Part shown: in pieces, positions 52,701-61,970 of the stretch
Layout: the number at the start of each line of letters is the position of its first letter
Position numbering within the stretch: position 1 is the first letter of the stretch
Source: Ciona intestinalis
Lineage: Eukaryota; Chordata; Ascidiacea; Phlebobranchia; Cionidae
Assembly: GCF_000224145.3 (NCBI RefSeq)
Contig: NW_004190341.2
Coordinates: 1 to 64,000, forward strand
Length of the DNA stretch: 64,000 nt
Direction: 5' to 3'
Notes under the pieces: generated by a model
Databases searched by the model: none
What the model was told of the DNA's origin: nothing
What the model saw: the letters and a program-made list of their open reading frames with translations, nothing else
Translations under genes and position numbers: made by a program

Positions 52701-54876
52701 CTTCGCGTGACCGGCCATTGAGCCAATAGAATTAAGTTAAAGATATTAAAAGATTTTACGTTTCCCGGTCATTCAATGCAGTGATGCACGTTTGATGTTT
52801 TGCCGTGTTATATACACTTGTATGCGGGGAAAATGGCAACACTGTTTTACGATTTGCTATGTCTTATATACCAGTGCTTCAAAAAACTTTTTACTCGTCA
52901 TTTTAAACTCTTAAAATTTCCGCGACAGTTAATAGTATATATATGAAGTACTTTTTTGTGAACTCTCGACGACCCCTAAAGTTCGTGACCCCTAATTTGG
53001 AAATTCTTTGAATGTTTTTTGTTCACTACTAAATGTGAAAACAGAATAAAAAGGTGTCCGGATTACGGGACAACACTGGCCCAAATCCCAGGTCGGATTT
53101 TAAACCTGACAAGCTACAAGCGGGCACAGGATAACGGAAATGCATGTAACAGCATAGCATGTACTTGGGCCATGCATATTCAACGCAATGCCTTGCTAAT
53201 GCATAGGCGAGGTCGACGGGTATGAATTATTAATGTGAGTCCATTATACGCCCCATTTCCTACGCGTCGTTTGCTATATATATAATACAATGGAATTTCG
53301 CGACTCGTTTATTTGATTCTGTAAATATTGGTTGTGTACTACTAAATGGGACGATGAAGGAAAATATAAAAACCTTATTCTAACCTATATATACTAACAT
53401 AGGGTTTGTTCTGTAGCACAGCACGTCAGGGGACCTGGGATTTATACCAGGGTTGGTCCATTACCCCCTTTTTGATTCCTTGTTTTACCGTCGCTTGGTT
53501 TATATTGCTATAACGACCTTTTTTATCATAAAACTTGCAAAGTCGCAGGCAGTCTTCTTAAACTTTAATATTTATAGAACACCACATGTTGGCAGATGGA
53601 ATACATAATCATAAACATCTTATATTAACGGAGTTCAGGGCGGACGGGGTCATACTGGCCACATGAGCGACGTACAAAAGCACCCCGGGTGTTGGGGTAA
53701 TGTGCCAACTTGGCCCAAATCTCAGGTACCATGGCATGCCCCACTGTAGGACTTCACCCAAATAGAATAGAATGTGCATATACAATGTTGGAGTAATGGG
53801 CCAACTCTGGCCCAAATCCTAGGTCCCATGGCATGCTCCAGTTTAGGACCTCACACATATAGAATAGAATGTACACATACTGTTTTGGGGTAATGAGCCA
53901 ACTCTGGCCTAAATCCTAGATCCTCGTCTATATATAATATACATAAACATCATATTAACTAACCGGTATTCCATCTCTATTTGGGGGAAACACCTCTGAA
54001 GGTTGCCTTCTTCTTCTGCTATCAGATGAAGCGTCTGTGAGGTAGAGGATTAAGTTTAATTCATTTCACGCATAAGCCATACCTGATATATATTTCATTA
54101 TTTCTTTGACTGTTTTAGGGTACTACTGTTTTTGCATTGAAGATATAGTAGGGTGGGGAAGATGGGACACTTTTTTATTCTATTTTCTTGTGTCCTTTAG
54201 TAGTAAACAAAGAACATTGAACGAATTATAAAACCATATCCTCACAACTTCAATGTTTAAAACACGAACAGGATATTTTGATATTATGTGTTAAAGCTGT
54301 CCCATCTTCCCCACCCTACTAAAAGGCCTGTATTATAAAATAACATTAGTATATTGATATCGTAAAATATATGTCAAGCTGTTATTATGCTTATAATTAA
54401 CGTTTAAAACGCGCAATTTGTCATTTCAAATTGAAACATAAACAAACCGATTGTTACGTAACACAGCTGTAATTATTTCGTGCACAGTTCATTATGACGA
54501 AATAATGAGAAAATAAAGCCGTTTGTTACGCAATAATGCGAGAATTTCGTCACAGAGTAATTTAAATTTTAAAAATAAACAGAAATTATAATGATAAAGA
54601 AAAATTTCTGCAAAATATTCGGTTTTGTTACGTAAACGTTTAAGAAATATTGCATAATAAAAACGGCAAATAATATAAAAAATACAACAACAAAATATAA
54701 CCTAAAACACGAAAAAATAATTTCAAAGTTCAAAAAACACAGAAACCTAAATCCGAAGTACTTCTGTTGTGCCTTCGCTTAGGTCTTGGCAAAGTAACGT
54801 TTAAATGCATGAAAGACGGGCCGTTAAAGCAGTTACTAACTATTATATCATCGTCGTCCAAATCAAAATCAACCAT
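31664..54876 (-). CDS. SynGAP/DAB2IP/RASAL2-class Ras GTPase-activating protein
   Basis: Accelerates GTP hydrolysis on Ras/Rap at membranes. Common exons: 46149-46237, 41424-41595, 40745-40846, 40396-40538, 39346-39516, 38931-39177, 38536-38677, 37493-37640, 36840-37076, 36236-36437, 35737-35882, 35123-35303, 34733-34889, 33818-34435, 33538-33701, 32932-33129, 32309-32529, 31664-32006; all phases agree. With first exon 46850-47185 the product is 1,338 aa; with 54747-54876 plus 53964-54034 it is 1,293 aa. Order (1,338-aa form): basic linker [14 protein letters not shown]; end of a PH domain ([12 protein letters not shown], about 185-235); C2 (240-340); RasGAP (375-680) with the arginine finger in [11 protein letters not shown] (R442) and [12 protein letters not shown] (R554); a polyGln run; a Ser/Pro-rich tail; a coiled coil (1152-1270). 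The last residues SSSSSV fit a class I PDZ ligand. Which vertebrate paralogue it represents cannot be decided. Confidence 0.94.
33225..33510. repeat. Minisatellite of TCCCATCTTACCCCAACC units in a RasGAP intron
   Basis: Around ten imperfect units of about 18 and 30 bp share the core CATCTTACCCCAACC with an intermittent ATTTAAACATG spacer. The core is the same as the terminal sequence of the dispersed TIR element family. Confidence 0.9.
34733..34772 (-). repeat. CAA trinucleotide tract coding for polyglutamine in the RasGAP
   Basis: Eleven CAA codons in a row follow the motif MYANPAYH (a counterpart of the FQNPVYQ motif of vertebrate SynGAP/DAB2IP) and lie just before the splice donor at 34732. 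Additional Asn and Gln repeats (AAC, CAA) occur at 34800-34880 in the same exon. Confidence 0.93.
37194..37405. mobile_element. Second hAT-like non-autonomous element in a RasGAP intron
   Basis: Inverted ends CAGCGTTTCTTAAACTT and AAGTTTAAGAAACACTG, flanked by similar 7-8 bp (TTTAAAT and GATTAAAT), a possible target duplication. It is about 210 bp and non-coding. Confidence 0.65.
39697..39892 (-). mobile_element. TIR element family A, copy in a RasGAP intron
   Basis: Full-length copy between the exons 40396-40538 and 39346-39516. Confidence 0.88.
41170..41465 (-). repeat. Tandem duplication containing the 3' end and donor site of RasGAP exon 41424-41595
   Basis: The coding end of the exon ([12 protein letters not shown]) plus its GTGGG donor recurs at about 41174-41213 and 41287-41327, downstream in the transcript, with spacings of 113 and 134 bp. 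The middle copy is identical to the real exon end over about 43 bp; the far copy carries a few substitutions. Confidence 0.92.
42685..43165. repeat. Direct repeat of about 125 bp in the large RasGAP intron
   Basis: The segment from TTATTAATATTAGTAATTAC to TTAGTTTATTAATAAAAG is present at about 42685-42800 and again at about 43030-43142 with few differences. Confidence 0.85.
44271..44801 (+). mobile_element. Two neighbouring TIR element family A copies (44271-44474 and 44614-44801)
   Basis: Both are in the same orientation, separated by about 140 bp, in the large RasGAP intron 41.6-46.1 kb. The second is slightly shortened at its left end. Confidence 0.85.
46850..47185 (-). CDS. Alternative first coding exon (b) of the RasGAP gene
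   Basis: A 112-codon exon from ATG (context GCCATGG) to a GT donor after HSLK, in phase 0. It joins the exon 46149-46237 in frame ([17 protein letters not shown]). The sequence is rich in Ser, Pro and Arg, beginning [18 protein letters not shown]. It has no usable in-phase acceptor, which is why I read it as a start exon and not as an internal one. Confidence 0.7.
49695..49975. mobile_element. Complex foldback (nested inverted repeats)
   Basis: Alternating direct and inverted copies of AAGAACAAACAAAGAAATAT, CAGCGTTGTTCAGCG and TACACTACAGCGTAG-type segments. The whole 280 bp can pair with itself in several registers. No coding capacity. Confidence 0.85.
50213..50515. repeat. 126-bp tandem repeat, about 2.4 copies
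   Basis: GACTTATCCATGGTTGCCAC recurs at 50214, 50340 and 50466. The internal segment GCTGAAGCTATTGCAGTGTG also occurs singly at about 37139-37160 in another RasGAP intron. Confidence 0.92.
52250..52446 (-). mobile_element. TIR element family A, copy in a RasGAP 5' intron
   Basis: Full-length; a truncated copy lies just to the left (about 51990-52112). Confidence 0.88.
53685..53940 (-). repeat. Dispersed/tandem repeat family C (GGGCCAACTCTGGCCTAAAT)
   Basis: Three tandem, diverged copies; two more in tandem at 58395-58615 with 98-bp spacing. Single copies lie at about 14135-14215, 16065-16150, 16785-16870, 24095-24155, 45140-45205, 47455-47515, 48725-48925 and 59580-59650. The other end reads CCCATATAGAATAGAATGT. 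Confidence 0.85.
53964..54876 (-). CDS. Alternative 5' coding exons (a) of the RasGAP gene: 54747-54876 and 53964-54034
   Basis: The first exon starts [19 protein letters not shown] and ends in phase 1 with a GT donor after RSTSDL. The second, 71 nt, begins in phase 1 and reads [20 protein letters not shown] to GIP, ending in phase 0. It can therefore splice directly to 46149-46237, skipping exon b. Support is phase consistency plus good splice sites; both exons are short, so the call is moderate. Confidence 0.6.
54144..54322 (+). mobile_element. TIR element family A, copy
   Basis: Nearly full-length, lying about 110 bp from the small exon 53964-54034. Confidence 0.85.
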
Positions 54877-55883
54877 TTTGGAAAATCACTAAACTACATA
54901 CGTGTCTATAAAACTGGTGACGGATTGTGTTAATATTTCAAAAGTGAAATTTAGGTGTCATTTTAGGAGCTAATTTTACATAACATGTCGTAAAACCTCT
55001 TCTATAATCTAGTCTTCTTCAGCATCGATAATAAATTTTTTTTATAAGTAAAAACGCACAAAATTCGTTATATAACTTTGAATAAACATTAGCTCAACGT
55101 TTAATGTTCAATACTACACAAACTGAACTGCCCTCTACAAAACACAACACATAAACATATGGCGACTAATCCATGCCATTAGTCGAACGCCAAAGACCTT
55201 TTAATCCATTCCACGAGGAAAGAGAAAAAATACCTAATTAACCTCGTTAGTAAATTGCCCATAGTATATACAGTACAACTGCCATACAGTATACCAGCAA
55301 CAACAAAAATTATTTTCGACCCGCATGTCTATTATATGTGACCTGAAGCCAATTATATGAAACCGCTTTTTCAAGTGGCGAGTTGTAGTACAGGTGTCAT
55401 GTTCCAATAAACAACTTGAACCGTACTACTTATGTAATAAAGCTTTTCTGACCCTGCTACTTCTACTTCTCTAATGCATTTACTTTTACTTAATGTAGTT
55501 TTTCTAGCACATTATTTTGCGTAATAAACAACCTAAATCGATGCTACTTATAAAATAATGTCTTTTGACACATTTTGCGTATCAACGTTTCGACGTCAAA
55601 TACCGATCTTCATCATGGTAAAAACATTTAGGAAAAACAAATTGCATAAAAAAGCTTTATTTTATAAGTAGCGTAGCTTTAGTTTAAGCATAGACTTATA
55701 TTTACTATAGTCTTATAAGCTAAGGGCTTAAATTATGCTTTTATACTCTATATGGGTGAGGTTCTACAGTGAGGCACACCATGGGACCAGAGATTTATGC
55801 CATAGTTGGTACGTTGACCCATTACACACATAACATTTTTTTTGGTAGCAACATATTACACTGACTTATACAGTACAGTAGTT

Positions 55884-56090
55884 ATATAGTAGGGTGGGGG
55901 AAGATGGGACACCTTTTGATTCTATTTTCTTGTCGTATTTGATAGTAAACAAAAACCAGTCAATGAATTATAAAACTGTATCCTCACGACTCCCATGGAC
56001 CGTTGTTGAATATTTAAAACAAAGTCAGGATACTTGGATATATTGTGATAAAGGTGTCCCATCTTTCCCCATCTTACTATACTCAATATT
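55884..56090 (+). mobile_element. TIR element family A, copy
   Basis: Full-length. An 88-aa open frame through it is not a gene: the same frame-like peptide appears in other copies of the element. Confidence 0.88.
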
Positions 56091-57373
56091 CAAGCACATA
56101 ATTCATAATTACAACATCCAATACAGCTACACTATATACCCGCTATTTCTTAATGTATAATGTTAAAACAATTTAAACTGTTATACATGTTAAATCTGAA
56201 TAATCTCTTTTCTTGCCTTTATTCACTATATACGAACCTCATGCTCGTTGTCTGGTATGACTGTATATCATTACGTCATACCGCTCATAAATTATTTGTA
56301 TTTTTTGCCCTTGGCCTGCATAACTATAATCAAGTCACCTACATATATATGTTTTCTATGGTCCATATACTGTATAGTGTTTATACACCCCATGCTCACT
56401 GTCAGTTGTTTTACTGCAAATACGTCCTAAAATAAACTATTTTACTAAGAGAACAACTTTCTAAAACTACACAGATATAGCACAAATACCTCATGCTCAC
56501 TGTTAATAAATGTTAGTAACACTAATTTGAGCTGCATAGTCATCAAACATACATATATTCGAACATACGCTCCATGTCGAGTGTCAAACTGCTTTAACAA
56601 GCTTTATAATATACGGTTAATGCGCGTATTTATACTAGCGCCTTATGCTCACTGTGGGATAAAGGTTTTTAACATGTAATACTCCCAATAAATAAACTAT
56701 ACAGTAAGCACTCCTGCGTAATAAAAAAACAACAAGACTTTTAAAACTATGCAGGGTATATGTATTAGTGCCTCATGCTCACTAATGAATAAGCAAGCAA
56801 CACTCTTTCTAAATACACTAAACCATTCAGTACAATACTGCATGTTAAACCATGGGTTCCTGGGTTTAGACTTAACGACAACCACGATCTTTTGAAGTGG
56901 AATATAACCAGACTTGACACACTGCACGTAACTCGAGAATTTAAATCGAAAATGCGACAACTGTCTGTAAAGTGTGGCGAGACATTATAACCGAGTTGAC
57001 TGGCCCAAAATATCTCTTTTTGTCTGAAATGCAACAATACGTTTTCTTGCTGATCAATTTTATTTCTTAATTCCACGTCTATATAGTACCGTGGGGGAAA
57101 ATTGATACCGTTGGCACAAAATATCCCATATTTCTAATCGTGTTTTGAACAACTAACAACGCGTTTTTAGAGTCGTGGTGATACGGTTTTATATTTCTGT
57201 AATTTTTTGTTTACTACCAAATGGGACGACATAATGGAATAAAAATACAGACTTAATCTTACTATATAGTTAGTCAGCAACCTACTATATAAACACATTA
57301 TTCCACGAACAGTTGTCTATATACTCAGGTAAACTAGTTATATTTGCTTGAATTGAAACAAACATAAACATAT

Positions 57374-57572
57374 ATATAGTACGGTGGGGGAAATTGGGAC
57401 ACCTTTTCATTCTATTTTCTCGTCCCATTTCGTAGTAAACAAAGAACATTCAAAGAATTATAAAATCATATCCTCACGACTCCCTTGTACTGTTGTAGTT
57501 GTTTAAAACACGATCTGCCTGGATATTGGGATATTATGAGCTAAAGGTGTCCCATCTTCCCCGATCTTACTA
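57374..57572 (+). mobile_element. TIR element family A, copy
   Basis: Full-length; a diverged relative of the TACTGTGGGG-ended subtype lies at about 57084-57265. Confidence 0.88.
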
Positions 57573-59935
57573 AACTTAAACTAGTTATATTTGCGTGGAT
57601 TGAAACAAACAGAAACATCTAATATAAGCAAAGCTGTATCCTTTACCTTAGAAAACCTGTACCTATATTCGAACCCACTATTTAAACATCATCCTACAAA
57701 CAGACGAAACTCGTTGTCCTATAATTGGATATCGTTATTTGGCTGAATTGGGCAAATAGAACCAGACATATATAGCCAATAGATAAAGTAGACCAAACTT
57801 TACCATTAGAGACTGATAACTATATGAGAAAGAAATCTCCATGAACCTCAAACTGGCAAATAACTTTGTAAGAACTAGGCAAACAAAAAACTGATAAGAT
57901 TCCAAGTATTCTATACAACGTAAAGTATTTAAGTTTGAAATAAAATACTAAAAAACTGCTACAATACACTCCGTCAACGTAACTACTAAACAGCAAACAT
58001 AAGACCTTTAAAACTGTTATAATAAATATGTCAACTTAAACCGTAAGAATTTCCATACTAAAACACTAGGTTGAAAACTGCTACAATAAACTTAAACTAG
58101 CAAACTACAAGGGCGAGGGAAGCCAAGGCGAAAATAGCACCAACAATTTGCTCAAATGCGAACAGCCGGAAAAATTTACGCATTTGGTTTTAATAGTGGG
58201 CTGTATTGGCTCATTAAACGTGATGAAGCGATGCGGTTTGTTTACGTTTTAAGAATAATAAACAAAGTTAACGCTAGGTTTGTTGCGAGACGGTTTATAC
58301 TGAAACCAACAAAAGGAAATTAATCTTTAAATGCCATAAATGCGCGTAAATATTGAACGCCGGTGTGACTAACGAATTCTATTAGACGAACCTTCATAAC
58401 CCCAGTCATATAGAATAGAATGTGCATATACAATGTTGGGGTAATGGGCCAACTCTGGTCTAAATCCCAGGTCCCATGGCATGCCCCACTGTAGGACCTC
58501 ACCCATATAGAATAGAATGTGCATATACAATGTTGGGGTAATGAGCCAACTCTGGTCTAAATTCAAAGTCCCATGGCTTGCCTCACTGTAGGACCTCGCC
58601 CATATAGAATAGCCCTTTTATAAACTTTATTCCGTATTTTCCTTATTAGCTACCAGCCCGACGCTCGACGCTTTATAGAAATAAAACCACGCATAGCACT
58701 TAATCTTTCTCTATGACGTAAATAATCGAACTTTGGTGTCGCGTCTTGTTCCAATTCCCTGGAGAAATCACGGGAGATTGTGACGTAACAATCGATACAT
58801 TGGTCACCTGTTTGAAGCCAGCGATTCAATTATTACGTCAGCAGCTGCGAGAATGGATTTTTGGTGGTGATTTTAGGCGAAGTTGTTACACGTATTATTA
58901 GATGCATTATTTAGTGCTGTGGGGCAAGCTGGGATATCGTTAGCACATATATCCCATATTCCCCAATCGTGTTTTGAACAATTAACAACGCCCTTTTAGA
59001 GTCGTGAGCATCTGTAGCGTATTATAAGTTGTGCCGCGACTTATTAGAGATTTCTTAAAATACACATTTTATTTAGTACTGTGGAACCCAATATCCAATA
59101 GTTTCAGCAACCTCAACCGTTAAACTAATAAGAACAGATCACCCATTCGTGTCCATAGGCAAAATAATTTGGGAGTTTTGCACAAAATCTGGGGTGACAT
59201 TTTAAAAATTCGAACTGTATCGGTCGGATTCTTGTTTATTGTATGTCTGTACTCTAGTGGGAGAGGTTGTAACTATAAGTGTAGTTGTCAATCAAATGGC
59301 AAGCGCCACGGATTAACGTGACGTGGCGGTTTCTAATCGGGGGAATTACTGAAACTTAATCTTGATCGTGAAACTTTAGTTTTAAGTAAGCTTAAGTAAG
59401 ATTTAAAGTCGAGATGGAAAATTTGAAAGAAAGTTTAAATGAAAAACGGATTTTGGTGGAAATTACTTTAAAAGTTAAAACTAAACCAACTGGTACAGTA
59501 TCTGTGATTTATCCTATGAACCGGTGCACTGTTTGTCGTTCATTAAATATATATATAAGCGGTCTGAGAGTTATAATAGGGTAAATGAACAACTCTGGCC
59601 GAAACCCCTTATTTTATTGCCACAATAAATGACCTCACCCATGTAAAGTAAAAACCGGGAAGTTTTGGCCGGATGAATCTAGCGTTTATATTATCTCAAC
59701 AACATCAACGTAAGTCCGCACGAGTATTAAGGTCATACACCTGCTCAAGCGCGCCATCGCCCGGATGTAAAATATACTACAGTGTTTACTGTATATGGGT
59801 AAGGTCCCTGTCGAGAACCTATAGGCCATAGTTTGCCATTACCACAACACACGAGGCACTTTCATACATCTGAATGAAATGGCCCAACCAAACACCTGCT
59901 CAGGTGCGCCATCGCCCGGATGCAAAATATCCTAC

Positions 59936-60182
59936 CATTATTGCTCTCCACGCCATACATCCCAGAAGACCTTCTACTAATGCTGTTCCTTCTCCTACTT
60001 GAACTCCTATGTCTCCTCCTGGATGACGATCTTCGTATACCGATCCTGGTTGACACGAACGCGAACCTTTTGCTCTTCCTGCCGATACTACCACCACTAC
60101 GCGGCGTACGAGGGAGGGATTTCAAATCTTTGTCGTCGCAAGGTGACGCTAGAGCGTAACGTAAACTTTCCCGCTTGTGCAT
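59936..60182 (-). CDS. Candidate third alternative first exon, Arg/Ser-rich
   Basis: An open frame from ATG at 60182 to a GT donor at 59935 ends in phase 1, the same phase as the exon 54747-54876, so it could join 53964-54034 (G|AC). The encoded stretch includes RKSKRFAFVSTRIGIRRSSS followed by further RS/RR-rich sequence, with mixed codon use that does not look like a simple repeat. It could equally be the first exon of an unseen gene or a chance ORF. Confidence 0.4.
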
Positions 60183-60484
60183 CTTGTAATTGTTACGTCA
60201 TAACAGGGAATTCTCACTTGTAGAATATGCGACAATGAAATCTTGAATCCAAAGAATTGTTGAGAAGTTTTGAATATACAAACTTGTAGCAGTACAAATA
60301 TAGCAACAGTATTCAAATTTTCCAAAGTTTGACGTTTCTCCCTTTTTTCTTCGTTTCAGGTTACAAAACAGAAATAAAAAAGTTTACTTGGTTGCACAAG
60401 TTATAAACCAACGCAAATTATAATTTCTGAAACTTTTGAAATGTTTAATAAAATACGGAAAAGGCAATCATATATGTATTGCTG

Positions 60485-60615
60485 CAATATCTACGCTGAC
60501 CTGCGCTGAACAACGCTGGGTGTAGATATTTCTTTGTTTGTTCTTTTTACACCGAGGCGAGCTACGCTGTAGTGTAAACGCCGCTTAAAAGAACAAACAA
60601 AGAAATACCCACGCT
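60485..60615. mobile_element. Foldback element, copy
   Basis: Same AATATCTACGCTGACCTGCG and TTTGTTTGTTCTTTT arms as the foldback at 49695-49975. Confidence 0.8.
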
Positions 60616-61789
60616 GACACAAAACACCCAAATGCTGCAATAGCGAATAAAACAAAACTCTTGCAGATGCAGACCATATATCGTGCGTAACTACTCAACG
60701 TGTTGAAGGCCGAAGCCTAATAATAAATAATGCATATTTACATCCGGTACCGCATGCTAAGGTCTGCTACAACGTGTCTGTGCAATATAACTGCCAAACG
60801 ACTTAATTCAGTGAGGTAATTTAGCGTATTAAACGCATACTGTGGGGTAAGATGGACACCGTTGGCACATTATATACAACAGTCAACAGTATTACAAAAA
60901 CGCCTTATTTTAAAGTTGTAACTTAACGTATACAAGGGGAAGTTTGACGTACAAGCATGCACTACAATTCTAACGTATATACAAATATATATATATATTT
61001 CACTATACTTTACCTCGATAGCATATTACCAACGCGTTCCCCCTGACAGCTGACATAGTATGTTATTCTAAAACTTGTTCAATGTATATTGTTACAAAAC
61101 AAATAATAGACAATAGACCATAAGAACAGCGAAACAATGCCCATTATTCCTGAACACAGCTCTCTTATTACATCATAAAGCAGATTTTTACATAATTTTC
61201 ATACTACTATGTCCTTAAAACTAAATCTATTTAACTACGTGTACGTTACCAAAGCCGAACAAAAGTTTACCGAATTTTAACGCTACGCGGCTGAATCCGC
61301 ATAAGTATAAACAAGTTATACTCCCTAAAAACGTCTTAACATTAGAGTCGGGATACCTTTTCATTCTATTTTCTCTTCCTATTTGGTAGTAAAAAAAAGA
61401 TACTCAACGAATTATAAAACCGTATCTTCACGACTCCCATAGACCGTTGTTAATTGTTTAAAACACGATCAGATAATTGCTGAAGGTACCCCGTGCTGAA
61501 GGTACCCATCATACCCTATTGTAATTGTAACTAAAGTTGAAAAGGTGTCACCACGTACGTTATTGAGTGACTATCTAGCACACTTGAGCCTATGAATCAC
61601 TGTTGCCCCACTTAATATACTACGGTGTAATACTTAACCGTTTAACTCGTGATTTTGGCCTTAAATGTTCATTATGTCTCACTAATACCTGTTGATTTTT
61701 GTGGGTTGAAAAAGTCGGTCGTTCGTGTTAAAAAATACTTTTTGTTGGACTTTTATGCGTTGTAAATTGTTTTAAACACCATTATTAAA

Positions 61790-61970
61790 TATGGGATATT
61801 ATGTGCTAAAGGTATCCATCTTACCCCACAGTTCTGTATGGGATATTACGTGCTAACGATAGCCCATCTTACCCCACAGTTCTGTATGGGATATTACGTG
61901 CTAACGGTAGCCCATCTTACTCCACAGTATTATATGGGATATTATGTGCTAACGGTAAACTTCATTAACA
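61790..61970. repeat. 48-bp tandem repeat derived from a TIR element end
   Basis: ATGGGATATTA(C/T)GTGCTAAC recurs at 61791, 61838, 61886 and 61934, each followed by CATCTTACCCCACAGT (the last copy truncated), the terminal sequence of the TACTGTGGGG subtype of family A. Confidence 0.88.

Larger units (their letters stand above)
47186..53963. other. RasGAP 5' intron (and promoter region of first exon b)
   Basis: No coding exon was recognised apart from the alternative first exons. It contains the dispersed repeat with TTGACACTTTGTAAAACTAG (48170-48250), TACTGTGGGG-type TIR remnants, the foldback at 49695, the 126-bp array at 50213, and clusters of TGACGTCA-like motifs at 49475-49630 and 51500-51680. 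The promoter for exon b should begin just right of 47185. Confidence 0.5.

Noticed and set aside
55894..56160. 88-aa ORF
   Set aside because: It runs through a TIR family A element, and similar peptides are readable from other copies.
59920..60159. Plus-strand Leu-rich ORF resembling a membrane segment
   Set aside because: It is the complement of the Arg/Ser-rich minus-strand frame; the minus frame has a start codon and a phase-compatible donor.
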